From Acidulodesulfobacterium_A sp049965795 (GTDB lineage: Bacteria > SZUA-79 > Acidulodesulfobacterales > Acidulodesulfobacteraceae): a stretch of 15,652 nt of DNA. Positions 1 to 8,288 of this stretch are shown piece by piece. The stretch spans positions 1 through 15,652 of the forward strand of contig JBMFVW010000032.1 in NCBI GenBank assembly GCA_049965795.1, given 5' to 3'. Position numbers and translations under genes: made by a program. Position 1 is the stretch's first letter. Each line of letters starts with the position of its first letter. The notes under the pieces are model-generated. The model did no database searches. It was given only the letters and a program-made list of their open reading frames with translations, and was not told the DNA's origin.

Positions 1-996
1 CGTGGATATGAAATCGGTCTTCATCATATCGACTTCTTTTTCCTTTGTGATGTCCCTTACGGTAACGACGACTCCCGCGAAAGCATCGGCGGAATAATCG
101 TCTTTCGACAGGCTGTTTTCGATGTCTAAGTACATCGACGTCGCCGTAGCTTTACAGGTTCTGTTTCCGCTGAGGCTGATTTCATCCGTATAAATATTTT
201 TTTTATTTATATCCCTGTTTGAAAATACTTTATCTATTAAGGCATTCATTTTTTGGTCAAAAAGGCGGGATAAATCGTCTCCTATATTTTTTTCGTTAAA
301 ACCGAACATAGATAAAAAGGCAAAATTGTAAGACGTTATTTTTTTGAAACCATTCACGACGAACAGGGCATCGGCTAAACTTGAAATAATAACCGAAGAC
401 CGGCTTTCCTGCCTTTTTTTTTCGTCTATGTCCTGAAATATCCAGACGGAATCGGCGTTATCCGCCTCGTCGGAACTTATCTTTTTCCCTGACAGCAGGC
501 ACCAGAATTCGGAACCGTCTTTCCTTTTTGCTATATACTCCACTTTATATTCCAGGCCTGCTTTTACGGTTGAGTATGCGCTTCTGCCAATTTCTTCGAA
601 ATCGCGGTCGGAACGGTAGCATATCCTCGATAATTTTCCTATCAATTCGTCAGGCGAACCGTATCCGAACATTTCCGCCATTTTATTGTTTACTAAAACA
701 AAACGCCTTTCCCGCACAAGAGTAATGCCGACCGAAGAATTATTCAGCATGGCGCTGTATATTTTCTGCGAATGCGACAGCGTATTCTCCGCTTCCGCGA
801 GACTGCGAACGTAATCTTCGGTTCTTATTAAAGAATTCCTGTATTCGGAGGCAAGCGACATAATAGATTCGGCAAGTTCGGAGTTTATTAAACCGGAAAT
901 TTCGGGCAGAGAGTCGAATTCGTGGTTTAAGACCTTTTTTACATAAGAGGTAATGCCGGCCGACCATGTTTCTACATTATTTTTATTATTTTCCAT
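1..996 (-). CDS. PAS-PAS sensor histidine kinase, N-terminal part (cut by window edge)
   Basis: The minus-strand frame is open from ATG at 996 to the window edge, giving 332 codons without a stop. Residues 1-75 are helical and charged, with no signal peptide or membrane segment, so the sensor is probably cytoplasmic. Two PAS domains follow: about 80-200 (motifs SSVGITLV, NNKMAEMFGY, KRKDGSEFW, then IFQDIDEKK) and about 205-320 (SLADALFVV, NFAFLSMFGF, VVVTVRDITKEKE). The last visible residues, MMKTDFIST, are the usual lead-in to the HisKA phosphoacceptor helix (normally continued by SHELRTP). The kinase call is therefore an inference, because the His box and ATPase domain lie outside the window. 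The gene starts 18 bp after the stop of the sigma-54-type activator, so the two are probably co-transcribed. That activator has no receiver domain, so the phosphorylation partner must be elsewhere. The ligand is unknown. Confidence 0.85.
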   Translation of the reverse strand, partial: MENNKNNVETWSAGITSYVKKVLNHEFDSLPEISGLINSELAESIMSLASEYRNSLIRTEDYVRSLAEAENTLSHSQKIYSAMLNNSSVGITLVRERRFVLVNNKMAEMFGYGSPDELIGKLSRICYRSDRDFEEIGRSAYSTVKAGLEYKVEYIAKRKDGSEFWCLLSGKKISSDEADNADSVWIFQDIDEKKRQESRSSVIISSLADALFVVNGFKKITSYNFAFLSMFGFNEKNIGDDLSRLFDQKMNALIDKVFSNRDINKKNIYTDEISLSGNRTCKATATSMYLDIENSLSKDDYSADAFAGVVVTVRDITKEKEVDMMKTDFIST

Positions 997-1014
997 AATT
1001 TTTACCGGTAAGGT

Positions 1015-2856
1015 TCATATTCCCAGCCTAATCATCTTTTTTCTTAAGCCTTCCCTTGTTATTCCGAGTATTTTCGCCGCGGCGGATTTATTCCAGCGCG
1101 ATCTTTCAAGTGCTCTTTTAATTAAAATAGTTTCGTTCTCCCCTATATTCACCGTTTGTTCCGTTTCCGTAGCGTTATCGTTAGATAAAGATAAGTTATA
1201 TTTTCTGATATTGTCCGACAAATCTCCAAAAGCGACCCTGCCGGAAATATTTAACGCAACCGCCCTTTCTATTTCATTCTCAAGTTCCCTTATATTTCCC
1301 GGCCAGTCGTAATTTGTCAGCGCATCTATTGCATCCTGAGTAAACTGCATGCTCCGCCTTTCCAATTTTACGACATTATTTTTTAAAAAATAATTCGCAA
1401 GAACAGCTATGTCTTCCTTCCTGTCCCGCAGAGGCGGTATATCCAGATTTATTACGTTCAGCCTGTAAAATAAATCTTTCCTGAAATTTCCGCCCGCCAT
1501 CTCCTTTTTTAAGTCTTTATTGGTTGCGGCTATTATCCTTACATCGAAAGGCACCGCTTTGGAGCTCCCCAACGGAACGACCTCCCTGTCCTGAATCATT
1601 TTTAATACCTTAGCCTGCCCCGACAGCGGCATATCTCCGATTTCGTCCAGAAAAAGGGTGCCATTGCCGGCATCCAGCACCCTGCCTCTGCGCTTATCGA
1701 CGCCGGTAGCGACCCCTTTTTCGATGCCGAACAGTTCGCTTTCAAATATTGATTCAGGTATGGCCGAACAGTTAACGGCGATAAACGGTCTTTCCGCTCT
1801 TGCGCTGGAATAATGAATAGCTTTGGCCGCAAGCTCTTTGCCCGTCCCGCTTTCTCCGGTTATAAGAACGTTGGAAGATATATCGGCTATCTTATCTATT
1901 TTGTCTAACAAATTTTGAACCTGCCCGCTTATGCCGAGTATTTTTTTGGGAGAAAATTTCTGCCTTAAATTTTGTTTAAGGTTTATGTTCTCATTAGCAA
2001 TAATCTCTTTTACTTCATTAAGTTCTTTATTTTTTTCCTGAAGTTTATCGGCGCGTTCTTTTTCGATATTATAAAGCCTTGTAATTTCTATAGAATTTGC
2101 GGCATAGGAAGCGATAGTAGATAAAATTTTAAAGTCCGAAGAAATATAATACGCCGCCTCTTTAAAAGAGCATACGTTTATAAGTCCGATATTTTTACCT
2201 TTTGTTTTTAAAGGAACGGACATAAAAGAATAAGCGTCTCCGCCGGAATTTATTTTAACTTTTTTTCTTCCGCCCCAGTCTTTTTCGATATTTTCGTTTA
2301 TAATTTCGCCTCTGCCGCTCTTAAAAACCTTGGCGTTGATTTTTTCTATATTTTTTTTATAACCGGTGCCGTTGTAATCTTTGCCGTATGAAGAAAGAAT
2401 ATCAAAGGTTTTATCCGCCTTGTTAAAAATTATTATCGAGGCATATTCGAACCTTATAAGCCTCAAGAGTTCGTTTATAATAAAATCGGCCGTCTCTTCC
2501 GGTTTAGGGCATAGCGATATCAGGTCGTTAATGTTGTAGAGTAAATCGTGTTCTTTATATTTCTGGAGTATTTCTTCCGCAAGCGACCTCTGCACTAACC
2601 ATGATTGTATAAAATGCGAGATAATAAATGCAGCGGCTTCACCTCCGGCTTTATGCCTGCAGGAAACTGCCCCGATATTTTCTTCTTCTATCTTTATAGG
2701 AAAAGAATGAGCTTCCCCGGACAGAGGCTTGCCGGCAGCCAGGCCGCCGTCATGGTCCAGAACGGAAACGGGCTCGGAGAAAAGGCCTGTAATGCCGTTA
2801 AGTAAAGCGGAATTTTCTTTTTTAGAAAAAAACTTTTTTAAGTTAAAATCTTTCAA
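1015..2856 (-). CDS. GAF / AAA+ sigma-54-type transcriptional activator with a variant GAFTGA loop
   Basis: This 613-residue protein is an enhancer-binding-protein type ATPase. Residues 1-95 are a small unassigned input region and about 100-260 a GAF-like sensory domain. A coiled linker spans 260-300 and the AAA+ domain about 305-535, with Walker A GESGTGKE (334-341), Walker B GTLFLDEIGDM (399-409) and the arginine-finger region FRKDLFYRLNV. A Fis-type helix-turn-helix sits at 588-611 (NKSAAAKILGITREGLRKKM). There is no receiver domain, so control is likely by ligand at the GAF or N-terminal region. The start is TTG at 2856, preceded by AGGAG at a spacing of about 9 bp; the next in-frame Met is residue 212, inside the GAF domain. 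The sigma-54 contact loop, usually GAFTGA, reads GVATGV (381-386). The gene lies 82 bp after tusA and 18 bp before the PAS kinase. Its targets are unknown; two sigma-54 promoters occur in the same window. Confidence 0.9.
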   Translation of the reverse strand: MKDFNLKKFFSKKENSALLNGITGLFSEPVSVLDHDGGLAAGKPLSGEAHSFPIKIEEENIGAVSCRHKAGGEAAAFIISHFIQSWLVQRSLAEEILQKYKEHDLLYNINDLISLCPKPEETADFIINELLRLIRFEYASIIIFNKADKTFDILSSYGKDYNGTGYKKNIEKINAKVFKSGRGEIINENIEKDWGGRKKVKINSGGDAYSFMSVPLKTKGKNIGLINVCSFKEAAYYISSDFKILSTIASYAANSIEITRLYNIEKERADKLQEKNKELNEVKEIIANENINLKQNLRQKFSPKKILGISGQVQNLLDKIDKIADISSNVLITGESGTGKELAAKAIHYSSARAERPFIAVNCSAIPESIFESELFGIEKGVATGVDKRRGRVLDAGNGTLFLDEIGDMPLSGQAKVLKMIQDREVVPLGSSKAVPFDVRIIAATNKDLKKEMAGGNFRKDLFYRLNVINLDIPPLRDRKEDIAVLANYFLKNNVVKLERRSMQFTQDAIDALTNYDWPGNIRELENEIERAVALNISGRVAFGDLSDNIRKYNLSLSNDNATETEQTVNIGENETILIKRALERSRWNKSAAAKILGITREGLRKKMIRLGI

Positions 2857-2938
2857 GAATAAAGGCTCCTATTATCTAAAGGCGGATAAAGATATTCCTT
2901 GCTTATATTTTCCTTAAATATTTTGTTTCATTCAACGG

Positions 2939-3160
2939 CTAAAACTGTATCTGGACCTTCTTGGCTCCGGCGTCTTCCCTGACCCACATAAGCATTTTTT
3001 TAGACCTTGCGCACCAGTCTCTTACGTCGTTTTCAAAGGTAGAACAGTCCGCTGTAATCTCTATTATATCTCCGGCTTTCATTTTTATGGCGGCAGCCGT
3101 TATTTTTAAAATAGGCTGGGGGCATTTAAGCCCTCTTGCGTCGATAGTTTGAACAGGCAT
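2939..3160 (-). CDS. tusA: TusA/SirA-like sulfur carrier protein
   Basis: This 73-residue protein covers the whole TusA fold. The N-terminal DARGLKCPQPILK holds the CPxP motif (C13-P16) that carries persulfide sulfur in the family; the thiol of C13 is the expected sulfur carrier. Two further cysteines, C39 and C50 (DWCARS), are present. The start is secure: GGAGGA lies about 7 bp before the ATG. TusA proteins pass sulfur for tRNA thiolation, molybdenum-cofactor enzymes, or Dsr/sHdr sulfur oxidation and reduction. Which of these applies is not shown, but the setting after HdrA and MvhD points to energy metabolism rather than tRNA modification. It has its own candidate promoter (3204-3232), so it need not depend on the hdr transcript. 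SirA and YedF belong to the same family and cannot be told apart by sequence alone. Confidence 0.88.
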   Translation of the reverse strand: MPVQTIDARGLKCPQPILKITAAAIKMKAGDIIEITADCSTFENDVRDWCARSKKMLMWVREDAGAKKVQIQF

Positions 3161-3203
3161 CTTGTATCCTCCTTCTTCAATAAACTAATTTAATTACATT
3201 TTA

Positions 3204-3232
3204 ATTATAAGTAATTATAATACATAATTCAA
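3204..3232 (-). promoter_or_regulatory. Candidate housekeeping promoter of the tusA-activator-kinase group
   Basis: On the minus strand TTGAAT (3232-3227) is followed after exactly 17 bp by a perfect TATAAT (3209-3204). The predicted start is near 3197, giving a leader of about 37 nt that contains the GGAGGA ribosome site of tusA. The surroundings are very AT-rich, so chance matches are possible. The spacing and downstream ribosome site support the call. Confidence 0.5.
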
Positions 3233-3356
3233 ACAATTTATTATAATTATTCTCATGAGCCATTTTATATACATCCCGCTATCACGTTAAAATTATAATT
3301 ACGGTATTATCTTTTAATCCGACTTCCGAACGGAATATTCTTAGAAATTTCTTTTT

Positions 3357-3392
3357 CCGGATGAGCCTCCGGTATTTAGGCGGCTCATCCGG
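3357..3392 (-). repeat. 11-bp perfect inverted repeat after mvhD, possible terminator
   Basis: CCGGATGAGCC (3357-3367) and GGCTCATCCGG (3382-3392) are perfectly complementary around a 14-nt loop. The element lies about 55 bp past the mvhD stop and before the tusA promoter, where a terminator for the hydrogenase-hdr transcript would be expected. On the minus strand the hairpin is followed by an A-rich run, not a T-run, so it is not a canonical intrinsic terminator. It could be an attenuating or mRNA-protecting hairpin. Nothing else was recognised between 3161 and 3445. Confidence 0.45.
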
Positions 3393-3445
3393 TCCTTATT
3401 ATATATTGAAACAATTTTAATAGGTTATATACTGGTGATTTAAGG

Positions 3446-3946
3446 TTATATTTTTTTTAAATGACCTAACTTTTTAACCGCTTTTACCGTTTCGTCTATC
3501 ACCGTTGCGAACTTATCTCCTTCGCCCGCCGATACGTAGTCGAAACGGCACCTTTCTTCTTCTATGCCGAACTGTTTCAGCATGCGGATTAACAGCCGGT
3601 GCCTCTGAACCGCTCTGTAGTTTCCTTCTTTATAGTGGCAGTCCCCCGGATGACAGGCAAGAATCATAACCCCGTCGGCTCCTTTTTCGAATGCTTTAAG
3701 AATAAACTGGGGGTCTATTCTGCCGCTGCACATAACTTTAATCACATTGACGTTGGGAGAGTAAAGTTTTTGGGCAGCGCCGGCTTTGTCGGCTCCCGCG
3801 TAGGAACACCAGTTGCATAGAAAACCTATAATTTTCGGTTCGAAATTTTCCTGTCCGGCAAAACCTTTCATATCAAGAATACTGCCGATTATATTTCCCG
3901 ACTTGTCTTTACCCGCTTCAAAGCCGCAGGCAACCAAATTTTCCAT
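3446..3946 (-). CDS. mvhD: MvhD/HdrA-partner iron-sulfur protein (methyl-viologen hydrogenase delta subunit family)
   Basis: This 166-residue cytoplasmic protein passes electrons between the hydrogenase and HdrA in Mvh-Hdr type complexes, using a [2Fe-2S] cluster. Family signatures are FLCNWCSYAGAD (C44, C47), VMCSGRIDP (C73) and ACHPGDCHYKEGN (C98, C103); another cysteine is C133. The family is usually about 140 residues. This copy has roughly 35 residues before the conserved core, including C7. Met26 is an alternative start, but CGGAG lies about 10 bp before the first ATG, so the longer form is preferred. It follows hdrA by 79 bp in the same direction, as in many archaeal and bacterial hdrA-mvhD operons. 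In some organisms MvhD is fused to HdrA, but here it is separate. Confidence 0.92.
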   Translation of the reverse strand: MENLVACGFEAGKDKSGNIIGSILDMKGFAGQENFEPKIIGFLCNWCSYAGADKAGAAQKLYSPNVNVIKVMCSGRIDPQFILKAFEKGADGVMILACHPGDCHYKEGNYRAVQRHRLLIRMLKQFGIEEERCRFDYVSAGEGDKFATVIDETVKAVKKLGHLKKI

Positions 3947-4025
3947 GATTTTATTCTCCGATTTAACTATTTGCTTTCATCTTTATTATTGTTAATTAAA
4001 TGATATTATATTTATATTTTTATTT

Positions 4026-5990
4026 TTATGCAAGCATAATCCCTATCTCTGCCAATATTTCTTCGTTTGTAAATTGATTGCCCTTTATAGCCGAAGACGG
4101 GCAGGCGGCAACACATGTTCCGCAGCCCTGACATAGCAGTTCGTTTACAAAAGACGCCTTTTTTTCTCCGTCGAAAGATACGGCTTTATAAGGGCAGACG
4201 CCGATGCATATTTCACAGCCGGAACACCTGCCCTGATTTACGACCGCAATTATCGGGTCGATAACGAGTTTTTTACCGGGCACAAGTCCGGACAGGACAA
4301 GTCCGGCGGAAGCCATGCCTTCGTTCATCGCCTCTTTCGTATCCATAGGGGAATGGCAGGTTCCCGCAAGATATACTCCTTTTATCTTGCTTCTGTTGGC
4401 ATCCGTTCTTCCGTGCAGTTCCTCAAAAAATCCGTTTTTATCCCTGACGACTTCAAGAATATCTCCGAGAAAATCAGCGCCTTCTCCGGGAACCACGGCA
4501 GGACACAAAATCACCATGTCTGCGGATATTTTACTATTTTCACCGGAATTACCCGCAGCGAAAAAAACTTTTTTATTTCCTTCCTCCGTAATTTTCATGT
4601 TATTTATATCGGTTACGCGTATGAAAGACGTCCCTTTATCTTCCGTTATATGTCCATATAGGCTTGAACCTTCTTTGCCCGGTATAACTATTTCTTTGTA
4701 TATATGATATATTTTAGCCTCCGGTATTTTACTTCTTATGATATGATTGAATTTAAAAGCATATTCGCAGCAAATACCCGAACAATAATCGTTATGCTCT
4801 TTATCTATGCTTCCAACGCAGTGAAATATAGCGACAGATTGCGGTTCTTCGCCGCCGTTCATTTTTATGATTCCTCCGGTAGGTCCGTTAGAAGCGGCTA
4901 TTCTCTCGAACTCAAGACTGTTGTAAATATCGGATATTTTCCCGTAACCGAGCGAAGGAACTTTTTTGCAATCATATAACATGGAACCGGTCGCCAGTAT
5001 AATACTTCCGGCGGTTCTTTCCAGAATTTCCTCTTTTTCGTCGAACTTAAAGACTTCTTCGCCTACCGGACAGGCATCTATACAGGCTCTGCATATGCCG
5101 CCTTTAAATCTCAGGCAAATTTCGTCATTTATAAAAGGAATATTCGGCAATGCGCCCGCAAATGAAAAATCTATAGCTTTTCTATCGTTCATATCGCAAT
5201 TAAAATGGTTTTTGAACGACACCGGACACGGCGGGATGCATTCCGCGCATCCTATGCATTTTTCGGTATCCACGTAACGGGGTCTGCGCCTGATTTTAAC
5301 CGTAAAATTTCCGTACGACCCGACAATGCCGCCTACTTCCGACAGCGTTAAAAATTCGATGCTATTAGACGCATCTCCGTGGAGGGCTTCGCCCATAATA
5401 GGCTCCAGCATACACGGCCCGCATTCCATGTTCGGAAATATTTCTTCGTATCTTACAGGAAGACCGCCTATCGTGGGCGACTTTTCTACGACGGTTACTT
5501 TTCTTCCCGCTTCCGCAATGCTTAAAGCGGCTTTCAGCCCTGCCGGTCCCGCCCCTATCACTACGGCGTCCGGACAGATATCTATTTCGCGTTTTTCTAA
5601 AGGCTCTTGAAGTTTAACTCTAGATATAGCGGCATTAATATAATTTATGGCCTTGGCGGCGGCTTTTTCTTTATCTTCCGTAACCCATGCCACCTGTTCC
5701 CTTATATTAACCATCTGCATCATATAAGGATTGACTCCCGCCGAAGCTAAAACATTCATAAAAGTTTTTTCATGGTCTCTGGGGGAACACGCCGGAATCA
5801 CCACGGTATCTATACCGTTCTCCATAATGTCCTTTTTCATAAATTCTTTGCCGTCTTCGGAACATAGGAAACCAGCAATCCTGAAAAACACATCGCTGTT
5901 GCTTTTTTTCACCGCCTCTTCGACTGCACCGGGATTTATTTTATCGGATATATTGGTGCCGCAATTGCAAAAATACACAGCTGTTTTCAT
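4026..5990 (-). CDS. hdrA: HdrA-like FAD and multi-[4Fe-4S] protein (electron bifurcation subunit)
   Basis: HdrA is the flavin subunit of heterodisulfide reductase complexes; in characterised complexes its FAD splits electrons between ferredoxin and a high-potential acceptor. The chosen start is ATG at 5990 (MKTAVYFCNCG) because GGGGG lies 7 bp upstream. A longer reading from 6029 lacks such a site. With this start the length is 654 residues, normal for HdrA. Visible parts are an N-terminal CNCG (C8, C10), ACSPRDHEKTF (68-77), the Rossmann FAD site VVIGAGPAG (143-151) and the flavin-near MECGPCMLEP (189-197). Cysteine groups follow at 245-255 (CIGCAECIPPCP) and 292-307. Two ferredoxin-type clusters lie at the C-terminus (C589-C599 and C620-C630). 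The gene lies 60 bp after the hydrogenase protease gene and before mvhD. No hdrB or hdrC is present in the window, so the usual CoM-S-S-CoB-type site is missing and the final acceptor is unknown. Confidence 0.93.
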   Translation of the reverse strand: MKTAVYFCNCGTNISDKINPGAVEEAVKKSNSDVFFRIAGFLCSEDGKEFMKKDIMENGIDTVVIPACSPRDHEKTFMNVLASAGVNPYMMQMVNIREQVAWVTEDKEKAAAKAINYINAAISRVKLQEPLEKREIDICPDAVVIGAGPAGLKAALSIAEAGRKVTVVEKSPTIGGLPVRYEEIFPNMECGPCMLEPIMGEALHGDASNSIEFLTLSEVGGIVGSYGNFTVKIRRRPRYVDTEKCIGCAECIPPCPVSFKNHFNCDMNDRKAIDFSFAGALPNIPFINDEICLRFKGGICRACIDACPVGEEVFKFDEKEEILERTAGSIILATGSMLYDCKKVPSLGYGKISDIYNSLEFERIAASNGPTGGIIKMNGGEEPQSVAIFHCVGSIDKEHNDYCSGICCEYAFKFNHIIRSKIPEAKIYHIYKEIVIPGKEGSSLYGHITEDKGTSFIRVTDINNMKITEEGNKKVFFAAGNSGENSKISADMVILCPAVVPGEGADFLGDILEVVRDKNGFFEELHGRTDANRSKIKGVYLAGTCHSPMDTKEAMNEGMASAGLVLSGLVPGKKLVIDPIIAVVNQGRCSGCEICIGVCPYKAVSFDGEKKASFVNELLCQGCGTCVAACPSSAIKGNQFTNEEILAEIGIMLA

Positions 5991-6050
5991 TATTTGCCCC
6001 CTGTTAAATGTTAATACCGGCAAAATCATATATTGTTATTATAATTGATA

Positions 6051-6626
6051 TTAATTTAATAATAATTTTATTTCGTCTACTACTCTGCCAAGAGAAATTT
6101 CTACTTCTTTGGTAAGACCTTCGCCAAAGGTAACCGTATCTTCAGCCTCTATGGCAAATATAATGATTGTGGACGGCAAAGCAATACCAAGATATTTTCC
6201 CATTTCAAGCGCCATAGGCAAATCCATATCATGAGTAGAAACGGTATTTCTTGTATAAGGCATATTCGGATAAATAAATTTAAAAATAGTGCCCGCTTTA
6301 TGCCTGCCCGTGACGATAGCGTCTATTATAACCGCCCTATTAAATCCCGCCATATATTCCATAAGATTAATACCGCCCGAAGATACCTCGATAAACTCCG
6401 TAAAATTAGAACGCCTGCCATTTTTGCTTTCTTCTTTAAACCCGCTTGTTTTACCGTTATTATTGCTTATTTCGCAAACGCCGCATGTTTCTTTTTTTGC
6501 GCCATACCCTGCTATATGCATTGATTTCAGCATATTAACGGCCTTTATACCGACGCTGTCGTCTGATAATATTGCATTGCCTATGCCTATAACTACGGTT
6601 TTTATATCCGATTGCCCTTTTTTCAT
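6051..6626 (-). CDS. [NiFe] hydrogenase maturation endopeptidase (HyaD/HycI/FrcD type)
   Basis: The protein removes the C-terminal peptide of the hydrogenase large subunit after nickel insertion. Family motifs are VVIGIGNAILSDDSVG (11-26), EVSSGGINLMEYM (80-92), AVIIDAI (98-104) and STHDMDLP (130-137). By comparison with HybD, likely nickel ligands are D22 or D23, D102 and H132. At 191 residues it is some 30-40 longer than usual. The extra part is a low-complexity, Cys-containing segment (about 46-75, with CGVC at 48-51, then Asn/Gly/Lys/Ser-rich). The gene lies 151 bp after the large subunit in the same direction. Its ribosome site is weak (AAGG about 11 bp before the ATG), suggesting low expression relative to the structural genes. 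Its substrate is almost certainly the neighbouring large subunit, which has an uncleaved 29-residue tail. Confidence 0.9.
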   Translation of the reverse strand: MKKGQSDIKTVVIGIGNAILSDDSVGIKAVNMLKSMHIAGYGAKKETCGVCEISNNNGKTSGFKEESKNGRRSNFTEFIEVSSGGINLMEYMAGFNRAVIIDAIVTGRHKAGTIFKFIYPNMPYTRNTVSTHDMDLPMALEMGKYLGIALPSTIIIFAIEAEDTVTFGEGLTKEVEISLGRVVDEIKLLLN

Positions 6627-6684
6627 AATTATTCTACCTTATCATTCCAGCATGTTTTTGTCTGCGGATTGTAAATACACGCCG

Positions 6685-6708
6685 TTTATGCAGGCAAAGA
6701 TGCATAAA
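6685..6708 (-). repeat. 8-bp inverted repeat in the large subunit-protease gap
   Basis: TTTATGCA (6685-6692) and TGCATAAA (6701-6708) are perfect complements around an 8-nt loop, in the 151-bp gap between the hydrogenase large subunit and its protease gene. There is no T-run on the minus strand. It may lower readthrough or protect the upstream message, which would fit less protease than hydrogenase. It could also be chance in AT-rich DNA. No small gene was found in this gap. Confidence 0.3.
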
Positions 6709-6777
6709 TCCGATATTCATAAATAAATCATTCGGTGTATTCAATAATCTACATCCTACATCGGCAATTTTCCGATA

Positions 6778-8286
6778 TCAATCCCACGAATTTCTTGTTA
6801 TTGTTTTAAACGTCTCTCCATCTTTATTTTTTATATTGATTATAAGCGGCATCTTTCCCGGCAATGAATGTGTCGAACAGGACAAGCATGGGTCGTAAAG
6901 CCTGAAAGCCATTTCTATCTTATTTAACAGCCCCTCCTCCGCAACATTCCCTTTAATTATAAGCTTTTCGGCCGCCCTTTTTATCGACATGGTCATTGGA
7001 GCATAGTTGTTTGTCGTGCCGACTATCAGGTTTACTTTCTTAATTACGCCTTTTTCGTCAGAAACATAATGATGTGTCAGCGTGCCTCTCGGCGCTTCCA
7101 CGGAACCTATGCCGACGGCTTCCGGCGAGCCGTTTACTCCTTCGGGGATATTCCTTACATGAGGCGAACCGGTTTCCGGATCGTTTGCAAGCTCCAGCAT
7201 ATGTTCGGCGGCGTACAAGAGTTCTATTAATCTCGCCCAGTGGGTCGTAAGCCTATGATGAATCGGTTTATATCTTCCGTTAGCGCCTTTGCTGCTCAGA
7301 GTATCGTACATTCGCTCGAAATTTTCATGCGCTAACGGAGTTGCCATTTTATCGGATACATTCAATCTCGACAGAGGGGTGGCGCAATAAACCCCGCTGT
7401 CAGCGCCGTCGACGAAGCCCTTCCAGCCTATTTTTTTTATATACGGATATTTAAGATATGTCCAAGGTTCGACTCTTTCTGCGATATGTTCCGCATAATC
7501 GGCGGAATCGTATTTCACGTATTCATTTCCTTCCGGGTCGACTATTCTGATTTTGCCGTCGTAAAAATTAACGCTGTTGTTTTCATCGACCGTTCCCATA
7601 TAATATGTTTTATGAAGATAGACGTCGGACATGATAAGTTCCTTGTAAACAGGATTGTTCAGCACTATATCATCGAATACTTTAAGGCTGAAAAGCGCAA
7701 AATCTATGTTCTTTTTTGCCGTATCTTTAATCTCTTCTATCTCTTCTTTTGAAATCGATTTGCTCCAGCCGCCCGGCAATCCGCCGGTAAGGTGAACACC
7801 TCTCCCGCCGAGCATTTCTATTACATGATGATTTCTCGCCCTTGTGCCTATGACTTCTTTTCCTATATCAATACCGACTTTGCGTATAACGCCAAGAATA
7901 TTTCTTTCCGACGGCGGCGCATCCGGCCCGACTATAAAATCAGGTCCGCCGAGAGCATAAAAGTGCGTAGTATGGTCGGTAACGAAAAAAGCCATGTACA
8001 GCAGTTCTCTTATTTTTTTGGCAGCCGGCGGAGGTTCAACCCCGAAAAGCTGGTCTAACGCCTTGACTGATGCCATATGATGCGCTTCGGGACAGACGCC
8101 GCATATTCTGTTCGTCAAAACAGGCATATCCTCGGCAAGCCTGCCGACGCAAAACTGCTCGAATCCTCTTAATTCCGGAACTATGAAATACGTGTTTTCA
8201 ACGTTTCCTTCGCCGTCGAGAAATATGTCTATCCTGCCGTGCCCTTCCAGCCTTGTTACCGGGTCTATAGAAATCTTTCTCATCAT
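6778..8286 (-). CDS. mvhA: [NiFe] hydrogenase large (catalytic) subunit, group 3 / MvhA-like
   Basis: This 502-residue subunit carries the Ni-Fe site that splits or forms H2. The N-terminal ligand motif is RICGVC (C62, C65) followed by PEAHH; the C-terminal motif is DPCLSCSTH (465-473; C467, C470). The 29 residues after H473 are the expected pro-peptide removed by the maturation protease encoded next. The L2 form DPCxSCxTH and the companion small subunit without a Tat signal place it in the cytoplasmic group 3 (MvhA/F420-non-reducing-like) enzymes, not the periplasmic uptake type. The start at 8286 follows GAGGAGGA by 8 bp, inside the end of the small-subunit gene. The two genes are separated by only 2 bp, so they are translated as a coupled pair. 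A diverged relic of a related gene lies at 12550-12672. Confidence 0.96.
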   Translation of the reverse strand: MMRKISIDPVTRLEGHGRIDIFLDGEGNVENTYFIVPELRGFEQFCVGRLAEDMPVLTNRICGVCPEAHHMASVKALDQLFGVEPPPAAKKIRELLYMAFFVTDHTTHFYALGGPDFIVGPDAPPSERNILGVIRKVGIDIGKEVIGTRARNHHVIEMLGGRGVHLTGGLPGGWSKSISKEEIEEIKDTAKKNIDFALFSLKVFDDIVLNNPVYKELIMSDVYLHKTYYMGTVDENNSVNFYDGKIRIVDPEGNEYVKYDSADYAEHIAERVEPWTYLKYPYIKKIGWKGFVDGADSGVYCATPLSRLNVSDKMATPLAHENFERMYDTLSSKGANGRYKPIHHRLTTHWARLIELLYAAEHMLELANDPETGSPHVRNIPEGVNGSPEAVGIGSVEAPRGTLTHHYVSDEKGVIKKVNLIVGTTNNYAPMTMSIKRAAEKLIIKGNVAEEGLLNKIEMAFRLYDPCLSCSTHSLPGKMPLIINIKNKDGETFKTITRNSWD

Positions 8287-8288
8287 GT

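Noticed and set aside
3357..3392. Canonical Rho-independent terminator after mvhD
   Set aside because: The stem is good but no T-run follows on the minus strand, so it is listed only as an inverted repeat.
4315..5610. Several open frames of 90-130 codons on the plus strand opposite hdrA
   Set aside because: They are antisense shadows of a well-supported gene with family motifs, and show no recognisable protein content.
5991..6060. Separate promoter for hdrA (TATAAT on the minus strand near 6040)
   Set aside because: The hexamer 17 bp upstream is a poor -35 in very AT-rich DNA, so co-transcription with the hydrogenase genes is the simpler reading.
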